64,000 nucleotides of DNA from the NCBI GenBank assembly GCA_018812715.1, contig JAHJCT010000028.1:17130-81129 (forward strand), written 5' to 3'. The stretch comes from Microcaldota archaeon. Its GTDB lineage: Archaea > Micrarchaeota > Micrarchaeia > Anstonellales > Bilamarchaeaceae. The position numbers and the translations under genes are program-made. The notes under the pieces are model-generated. The model did no database searches, had not been told where the DNA came from, and was given only the letters and a program-made list of their open reading frames with translations. Shown one piece after another: positions 40,644 to 50,748 of this stretch (position 1 is its first letter; each line of letters begins with the position of its first letter).

Positions 40644-41714
40644 ATGCTGCTTACACCTGGTCCAGTACCTGTTTTGGAAGAGATCCTCAAAGCACAATGT
40701 AAAGAAATGATAACGCACAGATGCAAAGAGTCATCTGAACTTTACTATGATATTGTTGAGAGACTACTGAAGTACTTTAATGCTAAAGAGGCTTATGCAA
40801 TTACTGGTTCAGGTGCACTTGGTATAGAGACACTTGTACTTAATTTATGTGAAAAAGACGACAAAGTACTATGTTTTCCTAATGGTGATTTTGGAGAAAA
40901 ACTTGTTTTAACAGTCAAAGTTTATGCTGATGCAGATCCACACTCTATCGAGGCTGGAAAGGGATGGAATTTAGAACGCACTAAAGAAATTATTGATAAC
41001 AGCAATGCCAAAGTTCTTGCGATGGTTTACAATGAAACCAGTTATGGAATTCGCAATCATATCAAGGAGATATGTAAATATGCCAAATCCAAAGATATGT
41101 TAACAATCTTGGATGGCATCTCTGCCTGGCCCGGTACAGAAATGGATATGAAAGAATTTGGTGTAGATGGATTTGCAGTTGGTAGTCAGAAAGCCATTGC
41201 TGCTCCCCCTGGCCTGGTGCTCATTGGCCTTAGCAAAGATGCTGTAGAGCGTTATTCTGGAAGGGCGAGCGTTCCAAGTTACTATTGTGATCTGCGAAGA
41301 CATCAAAAAAGGTATAAAAAAGACAATCAAACTCCAAATACGCCTGCAATAACGCTTTTCTGGGCATTACAAAAGGCCTTTGATATACTTGACCAAAAGG
41401 GTGGCCCAAATGCCTCGGTAAAGCGCCATGCAGATGCAGCAGCCTATACGAGAAAGAGATTAGCTGACATGGGTTTTGGGCTAATAGCTGAAAAAGGTTT
41501 CGAGTCAAATACAGTTACGGGCTTTGTTTGTCAAAGTGCTGAACAGGCGAAAACAATCCGATCAAAACTTTTAGATGAACACAACATTCGCATTGTTGGT
41601 TCACGTAGCACTTTCAAAGAAAATGGCCTACGAATTGCTCACATGGGCAATTTTGATATCAAGAATATTGAAGCTGCTCTTGATACAATTGAAGAAATTC
41701 TTCGAGAGAGCTAA
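40644..41714 (+). CDS. Alanine-glyoxylate/serine-pyruvate-type PLP aminotransferase
   Basis: MLLTPGPVPV, ITHRCKE, DGISAWPGTEMDMKEFGVDGFAVGSQKAIAAPPGL. Confidence 0.88.
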   Translation: MLLTPGPVPVLEEILKAQCKEMITHRCKESSELYYDIVERLLKYFNAKEAYAITGSGALGIETLVLNLCEKDDKVLCFPNGDFGEKLVLTVKVYADADPHSIEAGKGWNLERTKEIIDNSNAKVLAMVYNETSYGIRNHIKEICKYAKSKDMLTILDGISAWPGTEMDMKEFGVDGFAVGSQKAIAAPPGLVLIGLSKDAVERYSGRASVPSYYCDLRRHQKRYKKDNQTPNTPAITLFWALQKAFDILDQKGGPNASVKRHADAAAYTRKRLADMGFGLIAEKGFESNTVTGFVCQSAEQAKTIRSKLLDEHNIRIVGSRSTFKENGLRIAHMGNFDIKNIEAALDTIEEILRES

Positions 41715-41769
41715 AGCTGGAGGAGAAAATAATTAAATAGATTCACCAATATACGGTTGGAAGGATAAC

Positions 41770-42879
41770 ATGACTGCTACTTTGAATATAAATAAGGCTG
41801 TTTCATTATCTTTTGACGAAGATCCAGAAATAAGAAAACACGCTGCAGAGATGCTCGGCAAACTTGATGATGACCCTGCCGCGGTATTTGCATTAGTCGA
41901 ATTAAGCTATGACAAAGATACCTCAGTGCGAGAATTGGCCCAGAAACTTTTGGATAAGAAAAAAAGTTCTGAACCTGAGCTTATGTCTTTTGCTGAGATA
42001 TTTTCCAGTGGGGCAAAGAAAAGTGAAACAGAAGAAGAACCTTCAACGTCAAAAGATAGAGTACTTCTTCCAATAACCCGTATTTTTGAAAAGCGGTTGG
42101 GTAAAGAAAAAGCCGAACTCGTTAGAAGTAAAATGATGCCTAGCATAGAAAGAATCTATCAAAAGGCGATGACTCAAAAAACGGGCAAAAAAACCGAAGG
42201 AAAGAAAGCAATGCAGGAATTTCTTACAAGTTATCTTGAGGTTATGTCTGATCTTGATCGGGTTGGTAATGGTGATCAGATTCAAATCGAAGCAGAACTT
42301 TCTACAGACCTTGAAACTGTTGGAAAGCCTGAACAATTTGATAACATTTCAACTGAGATTGCAAGTCTTGAAGCACAAAACATAGAAGAGGTAAAACAGC
42401 AGCAAGGAATTGAGGGCCTTCCAGATACCTACTTCAAAAAGGCCTTTGAGGTTATGATGCTTTCCAATGGCGACGACAAAATCATGAAAAGAGAAATGAA
42501 AAACATGCTCCAAGCTGCAAAAAAAGAAATCGAGCTTGCATTCAAACTTGCCAAAACAAGGTTTAAAGAAGAAAACATCACTCATCTTACAGAGATTAAA
42601 GATAGGATGCGCAACATTAATACTGAGCCCCTTATCGTTGCATCAGTCGAAAATATGGAGTATCAAAAAACCAAGAAGCAAAAGGCCGCCCTTACTCGTT
42701 TACTTGTTCATGATGAAGACGGAAATGAGGGGGTAGTCTATCTTTTTGATGATCGTGGCTTGGTGGTAAATCCAGGAATGAAAATCAAGGTTGTCAAAGG
42801 GACAGCAAAGAGTTTTAAGTTCTCGGGAGAGACTGCTTTGACATTAGGCAGAAAAGGCAGTATTTATATTGTTTTATGA
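41770..42879 (+). CDS. HEAT-repeat plus OB-fold-like protein
   Basis: N-terminal HEAT-like DPEIRKHAAEMLGKLDDDPAAVFALVEL; C-terminal OB-like VVNPGMKIKVVKGTAKSF. Confidence 0.7.
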   Translation: MTATLNINKAVSLSFDEDPEIRKHAAEMLGKLDDDPAAVFALVELSYDKDTSVRELAQKLLDKKKSSEPELMSFAEIFSSGAKKSETEEEPSTSKDRVLLPITRIFEKRLGKEKAELVRSKMMPSIERIYQKAMTQKTGKKTEGKKAMQEFLTSYLEVMSDLDRVGNGDQIQIEAELSTDLETVGKPEQFDNISTEIASLEAQNIEEVKQQQGIEGLPDTYFKKAFEVMMLSNGDDKIMKREMKNMLQAAKKEIELAFKLAKTRFKEENITHLTEIKDRMRNINTEPLIVASVENMEYQKTKKQKAALTRLLVHDEDGNEGVVYLFDDRGLVVNPGMKIKVVKGTAKSFKFSGETALTLGRKGSIYIVL

Positions 42880-42907
42880 GCTAAAACTAGAATATTGTGG
42901 TGACTAA

Positions 42908-43081
42908 ATGGATCTTTCTAAATACGAACTTGCTCGCATTATAGGTGCACGGGCCCTTCAACTTTCAATGGGTGCACCCCCATTAATCAAAGTATCTCGC
43001 GCTAAAGCGACGTTTATTGATATTGCTCAGGAAGAGCTAGACAGTGAACTAATACCGTTAGCTGTCTTGAGAGAAAACTAA
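42908..43081 (+). CDS. rpoK: RNA polymerase subunit K (RPB6/omega-like), 57 aa, absent from ORF track
   Basis: Own translation MDLSKYELARIIGARALQLSMGAPPLIKVSRAKATFIDIAQEELDSELIPLAVLREN. Confidence 0.9.
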   Translation: MDLSKYELARIIGARALQLSMGAPPLIKVSRAKATFIDIAQEELDSELIPLAVLREN

Positions 43082-43702
43082 ACCATCTACCATTTCAAGC
43101 ATATATCCATCATTTATTATCTTGAGCAATACTCTCCTTTCTTTATCTACCCATTGATACTCTGCCGGTGCATCATCTGTTTTTATCTCTACTACAAAAC
43201 TTTCTCTTCCACGGTAATTATCTATTCTCATTACACGATAATGGGCATCAATCATATAGTATTCCGTATTATCAACTTGCATATACATAGAGGTATTCCA
43301 ATGCCAGCCTTCATGAAGTGCAAGCATCCATGGTTTAAAAAGTAAGACTGACCCATCCCCAAAACTCACATTAGATCCACTTTTTTCAACTCCCCATTTA
43401 TCAAGACAAATATCAGATCTGTTTAGATTTTCTACAAATCTAATTATGGTGCAATTATTTCCTTTTGAAATTTGATATGTCATATTGATCGGCGTATTAT
43501 TGAATACATAACTATAGACATATTGCTCACCATCATGAAGTTGCAGTTCTGTATTTTTTTCCAAAGGTTCTTCTTTGAAGATGATTGTTGCATTATCCAA
43601 TTGCGGCTGATATGTAAATCCTGAAAACAACATAATGCCTATGAGTATAACCACTGTTGCTATTGCAATTGTTTTTGTTGATATATTAGTTACGTTCACC
43701 AT
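43058..43702 (-). CDS. Membrane-anchored hypothetical protein
   Basis: Single N-terminal TM helix (TIAIATVVILIGIMLFSGF). Confidence 0.65.
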   Translation of the reverse strand: MVNVTNISTKTIAIATVVILIGIMLFSGFTYQPQLDNATIIFKEEPLEKNTELQLHDGEQYVYSYVFNNTPINMTYQISKGNNCTIIRFVENLNRSDICLDKWGVEKSGSNVSFGDGSVLLFKPWMLALHEGWHWNTSMYMQVDNTEYYMIDAHYRVMRIDNYRGRESFVVEIKTDDAPAEYQWVDKERRVLLKIINDGYMLEMVDGLVFSQDS

Positions 43703-43707
43703 AACAT

Positions 43708-44223
43708 CTACTGTTTAAGGGCTATTTTTCCGAATTTTTTATATGGTTTAGTGGTCTTACTTTCAAGACGTTCAAAGACTATTTGTGAAATTCTCATCCC
43801 TGCATGCAACTGCACTGAAAATGGGGCTAAATTTACTATCTCAAGTACCTGGCGATTATCGCTACCTGGTTGTACTAAGGCACTAGTAATATGGATTACA
43901 AGTCCCATCCTTGCAAATCGACTTCTTCCTTCTAATTTTCCCATGATGTCGCCTGGAAGTGTTATTCTCTCTACTGTTTTAGCAAGGCACATCTCTCCTG
44001 GTTTCAGTGTTATAGTATTATCTTTTGTTACAAAAAAAGCATCCTGAAAAGCTGTTTTTTTGAGATCAACTGATTTACCCAACAATTCTTTTTTGAAAAA
44101 ATGCCATTCATCGCTAAGTGTGAGGTCCACACTTGCTGGCCCTATTTGTTCTTCTTTAAGCGGGACCATCTTAATTATTCCTTTTTTGAGGCACTCTTTG
44201 ACGTCCTTATCTGATAATATCAT
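43708..44223 (-). CDS. dcd: dCTP deaminase-like protein
   Basis: IGPASVDLTL, KLEGRSRFARMGLVIHITSALVQPGSDNRQVLEIVN. Confidence 0.9.
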   Translation of the reverse strand: MILSDKDVKECLKKGIIKMVPLKEEQIGPASVDLTLSDEWHFFKKELLGKSVDLKKTAFQDAFFVTKDNTITLKPGEMCLAKTVERITLPGDIMGKLEGRSRFARMGLVIHITSALVQPGSDNRQVLEIVNLAPFSVQLHAGMRISQIVFERLESKTTKPYKKFGKIALKQ

Positions 44224-44275
44224 GTTATATATCCTGTATGACGTCCTTTAAAATCATATCCGCAGTTATTCATTT

Positions 44276-45214
44276 ATGCAGGAGATCTTAACTTCATTTG
44301 CCAAAGACATCAGAGAAACTCACAACCATCTGCGAGAAAAAGCAAAACAAGCCAGAAATCCCCAACTCATAAAAACTGTCCAAAAATGTTCCATCGACCT
44401 TTCAGTATGTGCTGTTGATGGTGGCCTTCTTTCTTACAGAGTCCATGGCACTGATATTATTATGGCACGTGCAGTTGGTGTTATTTTTACTTATGAAAAT
44501 TCGCGTTTGAAATCATTTGAATATTATCCAGGAAAAAAACCATCAAGTTCTGTAGAATATAGAGATACATTAGATGAACACGAAGCCAATGTTTTTCGTT
44601 CCCTTGTAAGATTAAAACATGAATTAACATGTGCTGTGAATATTTTTGAAAAATATTCCCCTCAACTTATGTTGATCGATGGTTCTTTGCTTCCTCTTCC
44701 TAATGATCGCCCTTCAGATGTCAGTGTCCTTCTTCCAATGTATGATGAAATTATTTCTCTTTATGAAAAACTTTTTTCCCAATGTCAAGATTCAATTCTT
44801 TGTGGTGTAATAAAAGACTCACGCTCAAAAAAACTAACTAAAGATTTAGACCTCAATTGTTCAGATACTTTATTTTGTAATTATTTTCTTGAAGCTGGCG
44901 AGCGTACAAATGAATTACAGTATAGTGATGCAAAACCCAGTAAAGATTTGGCTAAATTGTATGATCAAGTGAAAGTATTTTATCTCAAAGCTTCAGCAAA
45001 TGATCTTCCTTTGCGTATAGAAACTATTTCAGATGTAGATAAGGCAGCATCATCCGTTCACTCTCTTTCTTCTATAAGCGACCGGTTTGCCTATCCGGCG
45101 GTTTTAATCGAAGCAGATATGTGCGCTGCTTTTGATCGAAAAGATGCTGAATCATTAGAAACTGCCCTTTCAAATCTGAATCCATTAAGAAGAAATTCTC
45201 GTCCTTTCAGATGA
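44276..45214 (+). CDS. NurA-domain nuclease
   Basis: SVCAVDGGLLSYRVHGTDI, LMLIDGSLLPLP, GVIKDSRSKKL. Confidence 0.78.
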   Translation: MQEILTSFAKDIRETHNHLREKAKQARNPQLIKTVQKCSIDLSVCAVDGGLLSYRVHGTDIIMARAVGVIFTYENSRLKSFEYYPGKKPSSSVEYRDTLDEHEANVFRSLVRLKHELTCAVNIFEKYSPQLMLIDGSLLPLPNDRPSDVSVLLPMYDEIISLYEKLFSQCQDSILCGVIKDSRSKKLTKDLDLNCSDTLFCNYFLEAGERTNELQYSDAKPSKDLAKLYDQVKVFYLKASANDLPLRIETISDVDKAASSVHSLSSISDRFAYPAVLIEADMCAAFDRKDAESLETALSNLNPLRRNSRPFR

Positions 45215-45244
45215 ACCTTTGCTCAAATTAGGTTCTTGAGTTTT

Positions 45245-45351
45245 ACCGAATAGGATATTTGATTGAACTTTGACCCAAGTAAAACTAAGAAAAGTTCACC
45301 GAACAGGAACTTTGATTAAACTTTAGCCTCAATATAATCTAAGAAAAGTTT
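45245..45351. repeat. Imperfect tandem duplication, about 53-bp period, upstream of the ncRNA
   Basis: accgaataggatatttgattgaacttt...ctaagaaaagtt (45245) and accgaacaggaactttgattaaacttt...ctaagaaaagtt (45298). Confidence 0.85.
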
Positions 45352-45354
45352 AAG

Positions 45355-45640
45355 GTGAGGGGCAAACAGCTACGGTTTCCTTTGGAAGCTGAGGAAGTTC
45401 TGCCCTCCGCGAGAGGCATTTCCTTTAAGGGGAAGAGAGGCGGAACAGAAACGATACCGAGACCTGATAATACCTATAGGTTCCCAGGGGGCTGCCCTTG
45501 GATAGGCTGGAGTCAAAAGGCTCGGATGCAACGCATCGTCTCTTGTCTCGATGACGGAGCAAGGTCTTTGGACCGCTTCCTGAAATTCGCAAGAGTTTTG
45601 GGATCCTTTGTTGCGTAAGCAATAAACGGATAGTCAAAAG
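45355..45640 (+). ncRNA. rnpB: Probable RNase P RNA
   Basis: Ordered motifs GAGGAAGTTC (CR-I-like), ACAGAAACGATACC (CR-II-like), GGAGCAAGG (CR-IV-like); TATA-like aatataat at 45331; no convincing ORF; canonical CR-V not identified. Confidence 0.65.
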
Positions 45641-45647
45641 TTTTTAA

Positions 45648-45664
45648 TGCAACTTTTAGTTGCA
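45648..45664. terminator. Hairpin TGCAACT-TTT-AGTTGCA after a T-run
   Basis: Perfect 7-bp inverted repeat between the ncRNA and the convergent nitroreductase gene. Confidence 0.4.
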
Positions 45665-45730
45665 AACTGACAGTGCTGTTTAAACACAAAAGGCAGACTA
45701 TGTCCCCCACCAAAAACTTATTCTTGAAAA

Positions 45731-46327
45731 TTAAGGATGCTCGATTTTTTCGTTATGGACTAAATCTGTTAGTTCTCGTCTTCGTGTTGGTCCGGGTTCT
45801 TTTCCTATATACCCAATACACAATATCGCTACTGGTCGTTGATGAGCATGTGCTTGCAATATCCTTGAAACTTCAATTTCGTTAAATGCACCAACCCAGA
45901 CGCTTCCCAATCCTGCATCTGTAGCAGCCAACATTGCATAGGTTGCTGCAATGGTTGCATCCTGAACACAATATAATCCTGTTCCACGTTCTCTATATTT
46001 GAGTGCGGAACGCATTAAATTTGCAAAGAAAACAAGATCGACCGGTGCCTCTTCAACAAATTTTTGATTTAATGATGCTTCTCTAAGCCGTGCTTTGGTA
46101 TATGCATCTGTTACCACTACAATTTCATATGCTTGAAGATTACCGGCAGATGGAGCTGCATTTGCTGCATCAAATATACGCATTACTGTTTCTTCTTGTA
46201 ACCCCATATCTAGGAAGTGTCTAATAGATCTTCTTTCATGGATAACTTCCTGAAAAGTTTTGCCACCAGGTCTTTCTATCCTTTTTCTATCAAATAGTCT
46301 CATAAATATCTTTATTATCATTTGCAA
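45731..46327 (-). CDS. Nitroreductase-family protein
   Basis: VIHERRSIRHFLDM, AANAAPSAGNLQAYEIVVV, GLGSVWVGAF. Confidence 0.9.
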   Translation of the reverse strand: MQMIIKIFMRLFDRKRIERPGGKTFQEVIHERRSIRHFLDMGLQEETVMRIFDAANAAPSAGNLQAYEIVVVTDAYTKARLREASLNQKFVEEAPVDLVFFANLMRSALKYRERGTGLYCVQDATIAATYAMLAATDAGLGSVWVGAFNEIEVSRILQAHAHQRPVAILCIGYIGKEPGPTRRRELTDLVHNEKIEHP

Positions 46328-46369
46328 GGAAGATATTATAAAGTTTCTTTTTTTGGTAAAAAATGTAAG

Positions 46370-47707
46370 TTATACCATTTTCATATCTGGAAGACTGCCG
46401 CCTTTCAGCATCTTCTCCAGTTTCTTTCTGAATCCCCGGTCCTTTTTGAACTTATTCATCATTTTTTCCATTTTTTCAAATTGAGATAAGAATTCGCGCA
46501 CTTCTTTTTCTGAGCATCCACTTCCTTTTGCTACTCTAGCTATTCTATTTGCATTTTTTCTGAGTAATGATGCATCTTTTTTCTCTGCCTTTGCCATTGA
46601 ATTTATCATTGCTTCGAATTTTTTTAGTTTCTCTTCACTTTGCTGCACCATTTCTTTTGGTATATCCGCAGCCCCAAGCATTGAGAACACATTACCTAAA
46701 GGCCCCATCTTTTTAGCTGCTTTCAATTGCTCATAAAATGTTTCAATCGTCAACTCGTCTGTTTCAATTTTCTTGAGATCTGTTCCTTCAGATATCTCCT
46801 TTACTTTCTCCATCAATCCCTCAATATCAGGTACACCAAGCAATCTCCCAACAAATCTCTCAGAATTATATGTTTCAAGATCTCCTATTTTTTCGCCAAT
46901 ACCAATAAATGCAATCTTAGCTTCTGATGCAGCCACTGAACTTAATACCCCGCCGCCTTTTCCCGAACCATCCATTTTTGTTGCTATCACACCAGAAAGT
47001 GGAACTGCACTGTTGAATTCTGTTGCTTGTTTTCCTGCAACTTGACCAATATCTGCACTTATGACAAGATAATTTTCATCAGGCTCCAACACTTTTGCTA
47101 TTCCTCTTAGTTCTTCTACAAGATGACCATCAAAGGCATTTCTTCCTGCTGAGTCTACAATAACGACTTCTTCTTTTGATTTCTTCAGAGCATCCTTCAC
47201 TATCTTGGCTGCATCTTTTTCTCCTTTTATTGTGTAAAATGCGCTCCCCACTTGCTGGGCTAATTGTTCAAGTTGTTCCTGAGCTGCAGGCCTATCAGTA
47301 TCTGCTGCGACAAGGGCTGTGCTAAGACCCTTTGTTTTATAGAAATGTGCTAGTTTTGCACATGTTGTTGTTTTTCCAGATCCGTAGAGACCTGAAACTA
47401 ATATTCTGTGTTTATCTAATCTGGGTGTATAACTTTTTCCCATCAATTCAACAAGCTCTTCATAAACAACCTTGAGTACATGTTCTTTGAGAGAAAGTGC
47501 CTCCATTTTTTCGACTTTCAAAGCCCTTTCCTGAATCCTTTTAGATAGAGATAACACTAGCTTAACATTGACATCAGATGATATGAGCACTCTTTGAAGA
47601 TCCTTTACCAGCGCCTTTACATCATCTTCATCAACAAATGGTCTGTTTGTAAGCTTCGCTAATGTTTGCCTTAGTTTTTTTCCTAAATCGGCTATCATCT
47701 GTATCAA
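46370..47707 (-). CDS. srp54: Signal recognition particle 54 kDa protein
   Basis: GLYGSGKTTTCAKLA, DTDRPAAQEQL, DSAGRNAFD, TKMDGSGKGGG. Confidence 0.95.
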   Translation of the reverse strand: MIQMIADLGKKLRQTLAKLTNRPFVDEDDVKALVKDLQRVLISSDVNVKLVLSLSKRIQERALKVEKMEALSLKEHVLKVVYEELVELMGKSYTPRLDKHRILVSGLYGSGKTTTCAKLAHFYKTKGLSTALVAADTDRPAAQEQLEQLAQQVGSAFYTIKGEKDAAKIVKDALKKSKEEVVIVDSAGRNAFDGHLVEELRGIAKVLEPDENYLVISADIGQVAGKQATEFNSAVPLSGVIATKMDGSGKGGGVLSSVAASEAKIAFIGIGEKIGDLETYNSERFVGRLLGVPDIEGLMEKVKEISEGTDLKKIETDELTIETFYEQLKAAKKMGPLGNVFSMLGAADIPKEMVQQSEEKLKKFEAMINSMAKAEKKDASLLRKNANRIARVAKGSGCSEKEVREFLSQFEKMEKMMNKFKKDRGFRKKLEKMLKGGSLPDMKMV

Positions 47708-47732
47708 TTGTAATCAGAACAGCTTTTTATTG

Positions 47733-48203
47733 TTACCAGCTGGTGACAGTTCCATATTTTATGTTTGCTCTCGTTATAACAAGATGTGCAAATCTTCTTT
47801 CTCCAGCTTCTTCGGATTCACACATTCTTAATAAAATCTCAAGCTGACGCCTTTTATCAAATTTATCGCCCATGTTTTCAAGGTAATAAACTGCAAACTC
47901 AAATGCACAATTTACATATGGTGGCAATTCTCTCTCTAATTCTTTTTTCAGAATTGGAAGCGCCTCAGTTAATCCTATTCCTGCTGCAATATAAGCAACT
48001 GCACAACGTGTTTCATTTTCTTCTGGTTTAGATAATCTAAGGAGTGTAAGTAATCGTGCCTTTTCTCCATAATGAAGTTCTCTTCCATCTATCATCTGGT
48101 CATATTTATATCCCAGGGGTTCTGGTGCCCTTGCTGCGGCAAGCTTGAGCACATCACCTATATCCCCGGCTCGTTTCACCACCCTTCTATTAACTCCACT
48201 CAT
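47733..48203 (-). CDS. HEAT-like hypothetical protein
   Basis: Helical repeats; long uncontested ORF. Confidence 0.6.
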   Translation of the reverse strand: MSGVNRRVVKRAGDIGDVLKLAAARAPEPLGYKYDQMIDGRELHYGEKARLLTLLRLSKPEENETRCAVAYIAAGIGLTEALPILKKELERELPPYVNCAFEFAVYYLENMGDKFDKRRQLEILLRMCESEEAGERRFAHLVITRANIKYGTVTSW

Positions 48204-48298
48204 AAAAAGTCATTAATCACAACTATATTTAAACACTTCTTTTATCAATAAGCCACGCTAAGAAGGCAAGTGAGCTTGTTAAAGGTTTTCACGCTATT

Positions 48299-48373
48299 TT
48301 TATAAATATTTGTCATAAAAATGATTTTACTAATTATGAAGACTTAGAAGTCTTATATTGATAATTAGAGGTG
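48299..48373 (+). promoter_or_regulatory. Thermosome promoter/leader: TATA-like tttataaata, nested inverted repeats, SD gaggtg
   Basis: TTTATAAATA 48299-48308; TAATTAT/ATAATTA (48331-48337/48361-48367) enclosing AAGACTT-AG-AAGTCTT (48339-48354); GAGGTG 48368-48373. Confidence 0.65.
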
Positions 48374-48381
48374 AAATGAAA

Positions 48382-50025
48382 ATGTCAAAGCAAGTAAGTG
48401 GAGAACCTATGTATGTGTTGCCTGAGGGCGCACAAAGAGTTATTGGGAGAGATGCCATGCGCATCAACATTGCTATAGGATATGCAGTGGCAAATATAGT
48501 CAAAACCACTCTTGGTCCGAAAGGCATGGATAAAATGCTCGTTTCTGATTTAGGGGATATAGTGATAACAAACGATGGAGCTACAATCCTCGAAGAAATG
48601 AATGTTGATCATCCTGCAGCAAAGCTTATGGTTGAAATAGCAAAAACACAAGATAAAGAGGTTGGTGATGGAACAACAACTTCAGTTGTGATTGCAGGAA
48701 ATCTTTTCAAAAAAGCAGGCGAACTTTTGGATCAGAATATTCATCCGACTGTTATAATCAAAGGGTATGAACTTGCATCAAAAAGAGCCGAACAAGTATT
48801 AGCCAATACTTCTGAACCAGTTACACCTACAGATAAAGATATTCTTAGAAAAATATCTCTTGTAGCAATGGGTTCAAAGGGCATAGGTAGTGATGATGAA
48901 AAAGCAAAAATTGCTGAAATCATTTCTGATGCGGTGATGCAGGTTTCAACAGAAAAAGATGGTAAATTCTCTGTAGATCTTGAGCTTATAAAGATAGAGA
49001 AAAAAGCAGGCGGAGAAGTCATAGATACAGAATTGATAAAAGGAATTCTTATTGACAAAGAAATTGTACACAGCGGCATGCCTAAGAGCGTTAAAGATGC
49101 TAAGATTCTCCTTCTTGATACTGCTCTTGAAATAGAAAAAACTGAGACTGATGCCAAGATTGAAATCACTTCTCCTGACAAAATGGAAGCATTCCTTCAG
49201 CAAGAAGAGAAAATGATGAAAGAGATGGTCGAAAAGATTGCTGCAACCAAAGCCACTGTTGTATTCTGTCAGAAAGGCATTGATGATCTTGTACAGCATT
49301 TCCTTGCCAAGAAAGGAATCGTAGCGGTTAGAAGAGTAAAAAAGAGCGATATGGAAAAACTTTCAAGAGCAACTAAAGGAATTATTGCATCTAGTTTACA
49401 AGACCTTAAAGAAGAAGATCTAGGAAGTGCAGGGATTGTGGAAGAAAAGAAAATCTCTGGTGAAGCAATGGTCTTTGTAAGAGAGTGTAAAGACCCCAAA
49501 TCAGTAACTGTCTTTGTACGTGGTGGTACTGATCATGTAGTAAGTGAGGTAGAAAGAGCAGTTGTAGATGCCAGAGGCGCAGTTTCCAGTGCACTTGAAG
49601 ATGGTAAGTACGTTGTTGGCGGCGGAAGTGTTGAGATGGAAATCAGCCGAGAACTCCATGATTATGCAGTGCAGATTGGTGGAAGAGAACAGCTTGCCAT
49701 CCAAGCATTTGCTGAAGCTTTAGAATCAATACCCAAGGCACTTGCAGAAAACGCTGGTATGGATGTCATTGACACATTAGTTTCTCTAAGAAACAAACAT
49801 AAAGAAAAAGCTGGTAAAACAGTTGGTGTAGATGTAATGCACGGGAAGGTGGCAGACCTCAAAGAATCAGGCATATATGAACCTGCAAAAGTCAAGAAAC
49901 AGGCCCTTTCTTCAGCCACTGAAACAGCCCGTCTTGTTCTTAGAATTGATGATATTATCAGTTCAAAAGGCGGTTCTCGCGGCCCACCTGAAATGCCTGG
50001 CGGCCCAGGTATGGATATGATGTAA
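48382..50025 (+). CDS. Thermosome (group II chaperonin) subunit; ORF track start 48358, preferred ATG 48382
   Basis: [36 protein letters not shown]-terminal GGPGMDMM. Confidence 0.96.
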   Translation: MSKQVSGEPMYVLPEGAQRVIGRDAMRINIAIGYAVANIVKTTLGPKGMDKMLVSDLGDIVITNDGATILEEMNVDHPAAKLMVEIAKTQDKEVGDGTTTSVVIAGNLFKKAGELLDQNIHPTVIIKGYELASKRAEQVLANTSEPVTPTDKDILRKISLVAMGSKGIGSDDEKAKIAEIISDAVMQVSTEKDGKFSVDLELIKIEKKAGGEVIDTELIKGILIDKEIVHSGMPKSVKDAKILLLDTALEIEKTETDAKIEITSPDKMEAFLQQEEKMMKEMVEKIAATKATVVFCQKGIDDLVQHFLAKKGIVAVRRVKKSDMEKLSRATKGIIASSLQDLKEEDLGSAGIVEEKKISGEAMVFVRECKDPKSVTVFVRGGTDHVVSEVERAVVDARGAVSSALEDGKYVVGGGSVEMEISRELHDYAVQIGGREQLAIQAFAEALESIPKALAENAGMDVIDTLVSLRNKHKEKAGKTVGVDVMHGKVADLKESGIYEPAKVKKQALSSATETARLVLRIDDIISSKGGSRGPPEMPGGPGMDMM

Positions 50026-50054
50026 TTTTTTATTTTTCTCTTCTTATCTTTTTT

Positions 50055-50327
50055 ATGGATGCTATTCACATTAAAGTTCGTGGGCATGTACAAGGTGTCT
50101 TTTTTCGTGCGAATACTCAGGAGTATGCACGACGTCTTGATCTGAAAGGTTGGGTAAGAAATCTAGGGAATGGCACAGTAGAAATACTGGCAGTTGGTGA
50201 AAAAGACCATCTAGAACAATTACTGGAATGGTGCCATGAAGGGCCATCTGGTGCATATGTAACAGAAGTAGAACATGAATGGGTTGAAAATAAAGAAAAC
50301 TTTACCGGATTCAATGTCCGGCACTAG
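50055..50327 (+). CDS. Acylphosphatase
   Basis: IKVRGHVQGVFFRANTQEYARRLDLKGWVRNLGNGTVEI. Confidence 0.95.
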   Translation: MDAIHIKVRGHVQGVFFRANTQEYARRLDLKGWVRNLGNGTVEILAVGEKDHLEQLLEWCHEGPSGAYVTEVEHEWVENKENFTGFNVRH

Positions 50328-50713
50328 TACCGTTCGTTTTTTACACTGCCTCTTCTTCTTGGAGAAGAATGCACTCGCCCAATTTTTGTTTTCTGTAGTT
50401 TTCCTATTGCATCTTCAAGTTCTTCTAATTCAAGCTCATTTTCATAATAATTCTTTGCATCCTCTGGTATTTCTATGAGGCCCGCTTTATCAAAACACAT
50501 TGGTGCACCATCTTCATCTGTTATAGAATTCAGCAAATAAACGATGGCAGCAACTCTTTTGCTTGTATGCTTCGGCAAAATAATAACTGGATCATCTTTT
50601 TTCTTGTATAATTTAAGATCATTCAATACTATTTGGAGTTCTTCTATTTCTTTTTCCTCAAAGCCCTTTTCCTTTAACCAACTTATAGCCGTTTCTCTAA
50701 AACTGTAATTCAC
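50324..50713 (-). CDS. Hypothetical protein
   Basis: ORF convergent with the acylphosphatase gene. Confidence 0.6.
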   Translation of the reverse strand: MNYSFRETAISWLKEKGFEEKEIEELQIVLNDLKLYKKKDDPVIILPKHTSKRVAAIVYLLNSITDEDGAPMCFDKAGLIEIPEDAKNYYENELELEELEDAIGKLQKTKIGRVHSSPRRRGSVKNERY

Positions 50714-50748
50714 TTGCTCACCTGTTCTAAAATTGATTGTATTTGTTT

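Noticed and set aside
45245-45351. CRISPR-like array from two 53-bp repeat copies
   Set aside because: Only two diverged adjacent copies without spacers; tandem duplication instead.
45355-45618. ORF of 87 aa (and antisense ORFs 45425-45637, 45513-45713)
   Set aside because: Overlap the probable RNase P RNA; composition and motifs fit a structured RNA better than protein.
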